Origin: Oricola nitratireducens
GTDB lineage: Bacteria; Pseudomonadota; Alphaproteobacteria; Rhizobiales; Rhizobiaceae
Assembly (NCBI RefSeq): GCF_014904745.1
Contig: NZ_JACZCS010000010.1
Coordinates: forward strand, 62,001-126,000
Direction: 5' to 3'
Length of the DNA stretch: 64,000 bases
In this document: positions 1 to 6,692 of the stretch, piece by piece
Numbering within the stretch: position 1 is the stretch's first letter
Layout: each line of letters opens with the position of its first letter
The notes under the pieces: model-generated
What the model saw: only the letters and a program-made list of their open reading frames with translations
Told to the model about the DNA's origin: nothing
Databases searched by the model: none
Program-made: the position numbers and the translations under genes

Positions 1-522
1 GAAGGCGCCCGCGAGCGGACGGGAATCGTCCTGGCGCCGACCGGAGCCAAGGTTTCTGCTATCGCAACTACGTCCGATAGCGGTCATTCCGCCTTCTCCG
101 GAGACATGACACAAGAGCTAGCTTTGCGCGCGGCAAGTCCTCTCGCCGCGCGGCCCGCCGACAGGAGCCACATGGTGATGCTCGGAGGAGCAATGATGCC
201 CTATGTCTGGACGATCAACGGACAGATCTGGGGCAGTCACACGCCCATCGCGGTGAAGGCGGGCGAACGCGTTGAAATGATGTTTCACAACATGTCCATG
301 ATGGCGCATCCGATGCATTTGCATGGCCACGTGTTCCAGGTGGTAGATGTGAATGGCCATCGGTTCGCCGGAGCGATGCGCGATACGGTACACGTGCCAC
401 CCATGGGAATGGTCACCATAGCTTTCGATGCGGGGGAGATCGCGCCGTGGATGCTTCACTGCCATCACATGGCACATATGGCAACGGGCATGATGACAGA
501 ACTGGACGTGCAGGCGGGATAG
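1..522 (+). CDS. Multicopper oxidase, C-terminal part (CopA-like)
   Basis: The reading frame is open from the first base, so this is the 3' end of a gene that begins outside the window. It shows the last cupredoxin domain of a multicopper oxidase: HPMHLHGHVFQV supplies type 1, 2 and 3 copper ligands, and near the end HCHHMAHMATGMM supplies the HCH, His and axial Met of the electron-transfer centre. The family oxidises Cu(I) or other small substrates in the periplasm, and the Met-rich ending resembles CopA-type copper-resistance oxidases. An internal ATG at 106 exists, but the frame continues upstream of it. The next gene is a cytochrome b561. I am sure of the family but not of the subtype, since two of the three domains are missing. 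Confidence 0.85.
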   Translation, partial: EGARERTGIVLAPTGAKVSAIATTSDSGHSAFSGDMTQELALRAASPLAARPADRSHMVMLGGAMMPYVWTINGQIWGSHTPIAVKAGERVEMMFHNMSMMAHPMHLHGHVFQVVDVNGHRFAGAMRDTVHVPPMGMVTIAFDAGEIAPWMLHCHHMAHMATGMMTELDVQAG

Positions 523-581
523 TCCTCGGTGCCGGAACCGGGTTGTGCGTTATGATCACGAACTGAAATCGGAGTGCGGCA

Positions 582-1082
582 GTGACAGGAACGTCAGGTG
601 GAAATCACGTGCAGCGCCCCTATACACAACTGCAAATAGCGCTGCATTGGTTTGTTGTGCTTCTGATTTTCGGGCAATGGTACACGTCGAGCGCGATACC
701 CCGAACACACAATCCTCTGCTTCCTCCGTCGGAATCAGATTTGATACAGCATGCCATTCATACCTATGCCGGCGTGCTCATCGGTGGGGTAATGGCGATT
801 AGGCTAATGCTGGCGCATGCGAGTTACCGTCGGCGGCCGCCAATGCATCTGGCCTTGACGGAACGCCTGGCGTCGATCGTTCACGGTGGGCTCTATCTCG
901 CGGTTCTGTGCCAAGTCACTGCAGGCTTTGTCACGACTTATCTCTGGGGGCCTGCGCGGGTGATCCATGCGTTTTTTTGGGATGTCATTCTGATACTTGC
1001 ATCGGTCCACATCGCCGCCGCCGCCTATCACCTGACACGCGGCGACGGTGTGTTCCGGCGGATGATCCCGTGGCTTCGATGA
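582..1082 (+). CDS. Cytochrome b561 family protein
   Basis: A 166-residue protein with four predicted membrane helices. Conserved histidines sit in the first helix (QIALHWFVV), around HTYAG, in SIVHGGLY, and in the last helix (ASVHIAAAAYH), the pattern of heme b ligation in prokaryotic b561 proteins. These move electrons between quinol and periplasmic acceptors. The predicted start is GTG at 582; a second GTG at 609 directly precedes the first conserved block (QRPYTQLQ) and is a plausible alternative. It lies 60 bp after the multicopper oxidase on the same strand, so the two may be co-transcribed and the b561 could exchange electrons with periplasmic copper proteins (inference). Confidence 0.8.
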   Translation: MTGTSGGNHVQRPYTQLQIALHWFVVLLIFGQWYTSSAIPRTHNPLLPPSESDLIQHAIHTYAGVLIGGVMAIRLMLAHASYRRRPPMHLALTERLASIVHGGLYLAVLCQVTAGFVTTYLWGPARVIHAFFWDVILILASVHIAAAAYHLTRGDGVFRRMIPWLR

Positions 1083-1105
1083 ATCAGCGGGCTCGTTTAG
1101 GTTTT

Positions 1106-1182
1106 TGGGGCCCTCGGTAGGATTCGAACCTCCATCTTCCTGACAACAATTCAGGTGCTCTACCGATTTGAGCTACGAGGGC
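1106..1182 (-). tRNA. tRNA, anticodon read as UGU (Thr), atypical
   Basis: The reverse strand folds as a 77-nt cloverleaf: a 7-bp acceptor stem GCCCTCG/CGAGGGC, D stem GCTC/GAGC, anticodon stem CCTGA/TCAGG with loop ATTGTTG, and T arm GGAGG-TTCGAAT-CCTAC with one G-A mismatch. CCA is encoded (positions 1106-1108). By spacing the anticodon is TGT, which would be threonine. Oddities are a T at position 37 where a purine is usual, and C as the discriminator base. The loop also contains GTT one base along, so an Asn call cannot be fully excluded, but that register breaks the anticodon stem. It may be an element-borne or decaying tRNA. Confidence 0.7.
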
Positions 1183-1362
1183 TAACCGGGCGACAATCCT
1201 CGTTCCGATTCGTGAAAAAATCATTTTCTATCCGGAACTTCACAATGCTGGATCACGGAAAACGTGCGAAGTGCCGCAATCAGTGAGGCATCTCTCCGCG
1301 TGCCAATGCCAAGTGGTGTGCCTGGTGGTGCGCCCCAAGGCCATCGAGCTAATGAATCCTAG

Positions 1363-1584
1363 CGCGAGAATACGGGTTGTATCCCCGGTCGCCGTCAGGA
1401 CGGCGCCGTTTTCGGTTTTCTCCGCCTTGGAGTTCCGGCCATCTCCGCGAACAATGGATCTCTTCCGCCCAAGGGGCATTGGCAGGAACTCGCGGCCGAG
1501 CTGGGCGTAAGCCGCGAGGCGCTCTACCGGGAGTTCGCCAGGCGCAGTCCGCGTTCGGGAGCGCTATCAGAGTCCTTGAATTGA
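1363..1584 (+). pseudogene. Remnant of a Crp/Fnr-family regulator (HTH end)
   Basis: One plus-strand frame is open from 1363 to a stop at 1582-1584 without a convincing start. It encodes a helix-turn-helix typical of Crp/Fnr regulators (LAAELGVSREALYREFARR, about 1491-1547), preceded by PPKGHWQ, which resembles the stretch ahead of the recognition helices in that family. The cyclic-nucleotide-binding part is absent. I read this as the decayed 3' end of a regulator gene. The rest of the 1183-1642 gap shows no gene I can support. Confidence 0.5.
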
Positions 1585-1642
1585 CCTTCCACTTGCCGGA
1601 ACGTTTAGATTTCTCCGCTCTGTCGAAATCGGGAGCCCGATA

Positions 1643-2104
1643 ATGCGCGGCATCACGAACCAACCTGAATTCGGTGTGGTCGTCTTTTCATTCCTTCTGC
1701 ATTTTGTCTGGGAGTATCTGCAGGCGCCGACATATGCCGGCATGACCGACCTGCCCCACTGGGAAGGGGTCAAGCTCTGCACCTCCGCCACGATCGGCGA
1801 TGTCGGTTTCGCACTGACCGCTTTCTGGATCGCCAGCGCGGCGGCGCGGTCTCGCTACTGGATCATTGATCCGCAACCGCTGCATTCGCTGCTGAATCTT
1901 GGCGCCGGCATCGCGCTGACGGTCGGCTTCGAGTACTACTACACGCAGGTAACCATGCGCTGGAGCTACTCGGACCTAATGCCTATGGTGCCGCCGTTCG
2001 GCACCGGCCTGAGCCCCCTCCTTCAATGGCTTGCGATACCTCCGCTCGTGATCTGGTTCACACGCCGGCAGTTGCCAGATCGAAGCGGTTCCAGAAGAGA
2101 CTGA
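1643..2104 (+). CDS. Small membrane protein of unknown function
   Basis: A 153-residue protein with about four hydrophobic segments (roughly residues 9-27, 48-68, 79-98 and 122-141), including FLLHFVWEYLQAP and a Tyr-rich turn FEYYYTQ. I do not recognise a named family; similar proteins occur beside metal-resistance genes, which fits this context. It starts at ATG 1643 with a GGGAG stretch just upstream and ends one base before the convergent cytochrome c gene. No catalytic or heme motif is visible. Confidence 0.6.
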   Translation: MRGITNQPEFGVVVFSFLLHFVWEYLQAPTYAGMTDLPHWEGVKLCTSATIGDVGFALTAFWIASAAARSRYWIIDPQPLHSLLNLGAGIALTVGFEYYYTQVTMRWSYSDLMPMVPPFGTGLSPLLQWLAIPPLVIWFTRRQLPDRSGSRRD

Positions 2105-2105
2105 C

Positions 2106-2606
2106 TTACTTGTAAGCCTCCTTTTCCAGAGCCTGGTACTGCGCGTTCATCTCGTCGTGCCGCTGCCGGACTTCCCCCGGCCACTGCGCCTTGATCCATG
2201 ACAGCGCCGCGATCATCTCCTCGTCGGACAGCACACCCTCATAGACGGGCATCGCCGACTTGTAGTCCTTGAGATTGGCGGCCTTCGCGACACCGTGTTT
2301 GGTGATCGCGAACAGGATCTCGTCGGGATGGTGCCAGGTATGCCCGGTCTCGTCATGCGGCGGCGCAGGCATCAGGCCGTCCTCCCCGGGCGCCTGCCAG
2401 TTCGGCTGGCCTTTTAGGTCAACGCCGTGGCAGGACGCGCAATTGGCCTGGTAGATCGCCGCGCCCGCGGCGACAATCTGTTTGTCGTCGGGCCGCAGCA
2501 ACGATCCTTCGGCTTGTTGTGCGTCGGGCAACAGCCAGAAGGCTAGCGCCGCCAGCAGCGCAAGCCCGATCGTCGCCAGAACAGCGAAACGTCTTGCCGT
2601 CATCAC
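2106..2606 (-). CDS. Class I cytochrome c, membrane-anchored or secreted
   Basis: 166 residues with an N-terminal hydrophobic segment (about residues 6-25) serving as signal or anchor, then one heme c site CASCH and a distal Met candidate in SAMPVYEG. This is the layout of a small electron-carrier cytochrome c. The first codon read is GTG at 2606, with an ATG one codon later at 2603. The start overlaps the stop of the upstream DUF411 gene (2603-2605), so translation is probably coupled. It is the last gene of the six-gene minus-strand operon and could pass electrons from the multicopper oxidase or diheme cytochrome to a terminal acceptor (inference). Confidence 0.85.
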   Translation of the reverse strand: MMTARRFAVLATIGLALLAALAFWLLPDAQQAEGSLLRPDDKQIVAAGAAIYQANCASCHGVDLKGQPNWQAPGEDGLMPAPPHDETGHTWHHPDEILFAITKHGVAKAANLKDYKSAMPVYEGVLSDEEMIAALSWIKAQWPGEVRQRHDEMNAQYQALEKEAYK

Positions 2607-3070
2607 CTGCCGGCCTCGTAGAAGACGGTTGGCTTGTCTGCGGGATCATCGGTGAAAGCATAAACGTCGTAACGGGCACTCGGGTCGTAATCCATGCCGA
2701 GCGAACCTGACGGCATGCCCGGTGTTGCGATGCCGCGAATGTCCGGCTGTTCGCTGGCCAGTTTCTCTATCGCCTCCAGCGGTATGTGCCCCTCTAGGAC
2801 GTATTTGCGGCCGACATCCAGTATTGCGGTGTGACATGCCTCGAGTTCTGCGCTCACGCCGGCTTGCCTCTTGACCACCGTCAGATCTTCCATGTCGCGG
2901 ACTCTGACCGTGTATCCCGCCTTCTGCATTGCCTCCGTCCAGACATGGCAGCAGCCGCACCAAGGCGTCTTGAACACGGTGATAGTCATGTCGTCCTGCG
3001 CGTGACCCGGCATAACGGCGCCCAGTCCGGCAGCCGATGCGACAAGAAGGATGGAAAGGAAGCGTTTCAT
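2603..3070 (-). CDS. DUF411 family metal-binding protein, exported
   Basis: 155 residues. A signal peptide (MKRFLSILLVASAAG, cut near GHAQ) precedes the DUF411 core, whose hallmark TPWCGCCHVW is a thioredoxin-like CxCC metal site. A further Cys lies in ELEACHTA, and GIATPGMPSGSLGM is the family's conserved Met/Gly loop. DUF411 proteins accompany copper and mercury resistance genes and are thought to bind Cu in the periplasm. The ATG at 3070 follows AAGGAG with good spacing; a longer upstream reading in the same frame only shadows the multicopper oxidase gene. It sits 80 bp downstream of that gene. Confidence 0.88.
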   Translation of the reverse strand: MKRFLSILLVASAAGLGAVMPGHAQDDMTITVFKTPWCGCCHVWTEAMQKAGYTVRVRDMEDLTVVKRQAGVSAELEACHTAILDVGRKYVLEGHIPLEAIEKLASEQPDIRGIATPGMPSGSLGMDYDPSARYDVYAFTDDPADKPTVFYEAGR

Positions 3071-3150
3071 GTTTCGGAACTCCTTTATTTCCTGCGTTAG
3101 AGGGTTCGAGTTGGTCGCGGAATCGCGATTGTCGGTTCGGTGTATATTGG

Positions 3151-4548
3151 TTAGCTGTCGGCCACCTCGAACCAGGTGTTCATGCCTGCCGCCGCGTGTT
3201 CCAGCATGTGGCAATGCAGGAGCCATTTGCCGGGATTGTCCGCGACGAAGGCTATTTTCGTCGTCTGCTGCGGCCCGATCAGGAATGTGTCGCGCCAGGG
3301 CCGGCCGTCGTCGGCCGTTGCACCGGACCGTTCGACAATCCGGAAATGGTGGCCGTGCGTGTGCATCGCATGCACCCAGGCGGTGTCGTTGACCGTCTCG
3401 ATCACGACCGTCTCGCCCCGCCTGGCCCGGAACAGCGGTTCGTCGGCGAGGTTCGCGACGCCGTTGAACGCCCAAACCTGGCCCGTGGACTGAAAATCCT
3501 CGCCTTGCAGCCTGCGGCCCTTGTAGACGATCTCGGCAAAGCCGCCCATCGCGCCGCCGGTCATCTCCAGTCGCACGGTCTGTGCATTTGACAGGTCCGG
3601 CTCGGGAATGGCGTTGGCGGCGAGCCGGGGAACTGCCTCGTCGCCGCCACTGCCCTTTTCGACCTTGAAGCTTGCAAAGGCGAACGGCTCGTTGCCCGAG
3701 ATTTCCTCCAGCGCGAAGTCCTCCTGCGGCACGACCAGAAGGTCTACCCGTTGCGCGGGCCCGAGCAGGAACGGCGAATAGTCGAGCGTGACAGGCTCCG
3801 GCAGCGGCTGCCCGTCATAGGCCAGCACCTTCGCGCCGAAACGCGCCGGGTCGAGCTCGAACACCCGCGCATTGGCCGCGCAGATCAGCCGCAGACGATA
3901 GGCCTCGCCCGCCTTCAGCTTGGATGCCGGCAGGCTCCTGCCGTTGACGGTCAGCCAGTTGCCCATCCGTCCGCCATGGCTCCAGTCCATCAGCGATCCG
4001 AAACTGGCGAGATCCAGCGCCCCATCATTGCCGAGCCGCCAGTCGTCGATCACCAGCGTCAGGTCGTGATCGCGGTCGAAGGCCGGTTCGGCTTCGTCGA
4101 CGATCAGCGGCCCATAGAGACCGCGCGCGACCTGGTTCCAGCTCTTGTTGTGGGCGTGGTACCAGAAGGTCCCGGCATCCGGTACGACGAAGTCGTAGTC
4201 GAAGCTTTCGCCGGGCGGCACCGGCTCCTGCGTCAGTCCGGCGACGCCGTCCATCGCATTGTCGATGCGGATGCCATGCCAGTGTACCGAGGTGGGCTCT
4301 TCCAGGTTGTTGGTCAAGCGGACGCGCACGCGATCGCCCTTTGCGACCCGGATCTCCGGTCCGGGCGACATGCCGTTATAGGTCCACAGCGAGGACGGCG
4401 CGGCACCTTCGGGATAGAGCGTATGCTCGCTCGGGCCCGCCGTAAGCTGAATGACGCCGGCGTCCTGCGCTGCGGCGTAGGGTGGAAAAGTGGCGAAAGC
4501 GGCGGCGCCCAACGTCCACCGCAGGAAATCGCGTCGGTCAGGATTCAT
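3151..4548 (-). CDS. Multicopper oxidase with Tat signal
   Basis: 465 residues. A twin-arginine signal (RRDFLRWTLGAAAFA) indicates folded export to the periplasm. Three cupredoxin domains carry the four copper motifs in order: HWHGIR, WYHAHN, HTHGHHF and HCHMLEHAAAGM, so the trinuclear centre and the type 1 copper with Met ligand look complete. Related enzymes oxidise cuprous ions or organic substrates with oxygen as acceptor. ATG 4548 is chosen because AAGGA lies about 8 nt upstream; an alternative ATG is at 4557. The gene start overlaps the end of the diheme cytochrome gene (4538-4540), so the two are translationally linked and may act as redox partners. Confidence 0.9.
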   Translation of the reverse strand: MNPDRRDFLRWTLGAAAFATFPPYAAAQDAGVIQLTAGPSEHTLYPEGAAPSSLWTYNGMSPGPEIRVAKGDRVRVRLTNNLEEPTSVHWHGIRIDNAMDGVAGLTQEPVPPGESFDYDFVVPDAGTFWYHAHNKSWNQVARGLYGPLIVDEAEPAFDRDHDLTLVIDDWRLGNDGALDLASFGSLMDWSHGGRMGNWLTVNGRSLPASKLKAGEAYRLRLICAANARVFELDPARFGAKVLAYDGQPLPEPVTLDYSPFLLGPAQRVDLLVVPQEDFALEEISGNEPFAFASFKVEKGSGGDEAVPRLAANAIPEPDLSNAQTVRLEMTGGAMGGFAEIVYKGRRLQGEDFQSTGQVWAFNGVANLADEPLFRARRGETVVIETVNDTAWVHAMHTHGHHFRIVERSGATADDGRPWRDTFLIGPQQTTKIAFVADNPGKWLLHCHMLEHAAAGMNTWFEVADS

Positions 4549-5440
4549 CTTGTTCATCCTTGTTGAGAAGATAGATGGCGATCGCGCGCAAATCGGCATC
4601 GGACAGGAAGGCGGTGCCGTCGCGCACGACCTCGCCCATCGAGCCGCCGAAGACGTCGCCTTCGGGCGTGACGCCGCTGCGCAGTGCATAGGCAAGGTTG
4701 TTGACGGTCCAGCCCTCCGCTTCCAGCCGGTCCGCGGTGATCCGCGGCGACTTTCCGCCGTCCGGCAGGCCGTCGGCTCCGTGCAGGGCGAATTCGGCCT
4801 GCCGTGCGCCGAGCAGGTTGCGCGGCGTGTGACAGGCACCGCAATGCGCCGGCCCGCGAACGATGTAGCGGCCGCGGTTCCACGCATCGCTCCTGTCCGG
4901 CATCGGCTCCAGCGGCCCCATGTCGAGGAACAATGCCCGCCAGGCTTTCAACGCCGGACGGAAGCTGTAGGGAAACTGCAGTTCCTGTTCGCGGGACGGC
5001 GTAGCCGTCGCCGGAACGGTCCGGAAGGCCGCCCACAGATCGGCGATGTCCTGGTCCGAGAAACGCGAATAGAACGGATACGGGAAAGCCGGGTAATAGG
5101 GTTCTCCTTCGGGCGATATGCCCTGGCGAACAGCCTTGGCGAACATCTCCGGCGTCCACGCGCCGATCCCGTATTCGTCATCGGTCGTGAGGTTTGGCGA
5201 GCGGAATGTGCCGAATCCTGTCTTCAGTTCCAGTCCTCCGGCCAGCGGCGCGCCGCCGCCATCGGTATCGGAGTGACAGGCGATACAGCCGGACATGCGA
5301 GCCAGATATGCGCCACGCGCCGCATCGCCGCTGAGCGATTCCAGCGAAACAGGTCGGCCGATCGGCCATGCCGCGAGCGCGACGCCGCTCCCCGCCGCCG
5401 CGATGGCGGCGAAGGCTGCGATCTTGAAGGGGCGCCGCAT
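4538..5440 (-). CDS. Diheme cytochrome c
   Basis: 300 residues with an N-terminal signal (FKIAAFAAIAAAG) and two heme c sites, CIACH near residue 53 and CGACH near residue 195, each in its own cytochrome c domain. Candidate distal ligands include Met in GGSMGEVV. The domain pair resembles the cytochrome subunits of periplasmic dehydrogenases and the electron donors of oxidases. The gene starts 3 bp after the stop of the cytochrome c'-like gene and overlaps the multicopper oxidase start. It likely shuttles electrons to or from that oxidase (inference from coupling). Confidence 0.88.
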   Translation of the reverse strand: MRRPFKIAAFAAIAAAGSGVALAAWPIGRPVSLESLSGDAARGAYLARMSGCIACHSDTDGGGAPLAGGLELKTGFGTFRSPNLTTDDEYGIGAWTPEMFAKAVRQGISPEGEPYYPAFPYPFYSRFSDQDIADLWAAFRTVPATATPSREQELQFPYSFRPALKAWRALFLDMGPLEPMPDRSDAWNRGRYIVRGPAHCGACHTPRNLLGARQAEFALHGADGLPDGGKSPRITADRLEAEGWTVNNLAYALRSGVTPEGDVFGGSMGEVVRDGTAFLSDADLRAIAIYLLNKDEQDES

Positions 5441-5443
5441 GGT

Positions 5444-6070
5444 TTAGTTCTCTTCGGCCCGGAACTTCGTGTGGCATGCGGAGCAAGTCTGCACCGTCAT
5501 GGCAAATACACCGTCAGCCGGCATCGCGGCGAGCGCGTCGGCATCCGGTATCCCGGCTCCGCCCATCAGGCCGCCGCCCGCCATCGGGGAACCGGATCCC
5601 ATCATCCCGCCTCTCATCATGCCCGAACCGGAACCCATCATGCCATTGCCCTGGCCCATCATGTTGCCTGCGCCCGGGCCCCGGCCGCCATGCATCAGTC
5701 CGTTGCCGGCCGCGGCCTCGAGGCCTCCGGCAAGGGTTTCGAGCTGACCGGCCAGCGCCGAGAACTCGTCCCAATTGGACCAGATGTCCGGCTTCGCTTC
5801 CGACGGTCCACCGGCGCTGCCTTCCGGAAAAAGCTCGGTGATCGCTTTGCCTGCGTGCTTGCGGATCGTCTCGGCCCCGGCTTTTACGGCCGCGGCATCG
5901 TATTCGGTTTCGCCGCGCATCACGGCGGACAGCTTCTTGACCACATCGCCCATGCTCTCCATGGCTTCCATGCGTTCCTTGACGATTCCAGTCGCGCCAC
6001 CATGCGCATATGCAGCGGCAACGGACGCGAGGCCGAGGGCGCCCGCGCCGATTAGTGTTTGGATTTTCAT
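5444..6070 (-). CDS. Cytochrome c'-like protein with Met/Gly-rich insert
   Basis: 208 residues. After a signal peptide (MKIQTLIGAGALGLASVAAAYAH) comes a class II cytochrome c (c556/c') helical bundle: RMEAMESMGDVVKKLSAV near the N-terminus and the C-terminal heme site CSACHTKFR, the usual position for this class. Between helices, at about residues 123-172, is an insert with some 11 Met among Gly, Ser and Asn, including repeated MMG and GSG units. Normal c556 proteins are about 150 residues and lack it. Met-rich loops of this type bind Cu(I) in copper proteins, so a copper-sensing or copper-relay role is plausible (inference). ATG 6070 is preceded by AGGA at proper spacing; a second ATG is at 6076. 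Confidence 0.85.
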   Translation of the reverse strand: MKIQTLIGAGALGLASVAAAYAHGGATGIVKERMEAMESMGDVVKKLSAVMRGETEYDAAAVKAGAETIRKHAGKAITELFPEGSAGGPSEAKPDIWSNWDEFSALAGQLETLAGGLEAAAGNGLMHGGRGPGAGNMMGQGNGMMGSGSGMMRGGMMGSGSPMAGGGLMGGAGIPDADALAAMPADGVFAMTVQTCSACHTKFRAEEN

Positions 6071-6117
6071 TGTCATTCCTCGTTGTTCGATGTCGTGCAG
6101 CCGGTCAGGCTGCGGCG

Positions 6118-6462
6118 TTACATTTCGAGAACGGGAAAAGCGCGGGGTGGCGGGGATTCGGGTATCAGGAGGTGCCCGGCCAGCTGACTGTAGCGCATGT
6201 CGGTGGATTGCGGTGCCAGGGCAGGATGGTCGAGGTCTGCGACAGAAGCAGTCATCAGGATGTTTGCGCCGCAATGGACCGGTCGTTCATCTTCCTTGCA
6301 CATCGGGCAACCGGAAGTGTGTCCGTGATGGTCGCCGGACGCAGCGGCATGAACGTGATCGCGAGGACTGATTTCGTAGGCGTGCGCATACACGCCGCCG
6401 CCCAGCAGGAGCGAGACCAGCGCAAAGGCAGACAGCAGGAAACGAATCCCGCGAAAACTCAT
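6118..6462 (-). CDS. Small exported His/Cys-rich protein
   Basis: 114 residues from ATG 6462 (an upstream start at 6483 is also in frame). A signal peptide (FLLSAFALVSLLLGGGVYAHA) is followed by a short region rich in metal-type residues: HVHAAASGDHHGHTSGCPMC, with a CxxC and a later HCG. It resembles small copper-associated periplasmic proteins, but I cannot name the family. It is the first gene of the minus-strand operon, 47 bp before the cytochrome c'-like gene. It could be a metal-binding accessory protein. Confidence 0.65.
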   Translation of the reverse strand: MSFRGIRFLLSAFALVSLLLGGGVYAHAYEISPRDHVHAAASGDHHGHTSGCPMCKEDERPVHCGANILMTASVADLDHPALAPQSTDMRYSQLAGHLLIPESPPPRAFPVLEM

Positions 6463-6692
6463 GGATGATGTCACTTGTAGCATTCATGGAAATCTACGAC
6501 ATCCGAAGAGAGCGGACAATCCTTTGAAACGGTATTGCAGGTCCGCTTATGGGCGGAGCTGAAGTGCGTTTGTATGGCGACTTTGGGGGCGCGTTGCTGC
6601 CACGCAGCACCGGGGCCGCTTGCAGAAAGTCTGCTTTCGGCGCGGCCAAATGACGAAGCTAGCCTTCGGCAAGCGCCCCCTAATTCAGCCGT

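Noticed and set aside
1106-1182. tRNA-Asn (GTT) in the accessory region
   Set aside because: GTT is in the loop, but placing it as the anticodon breaks the anticodon stem; the TGT register pairs fully.
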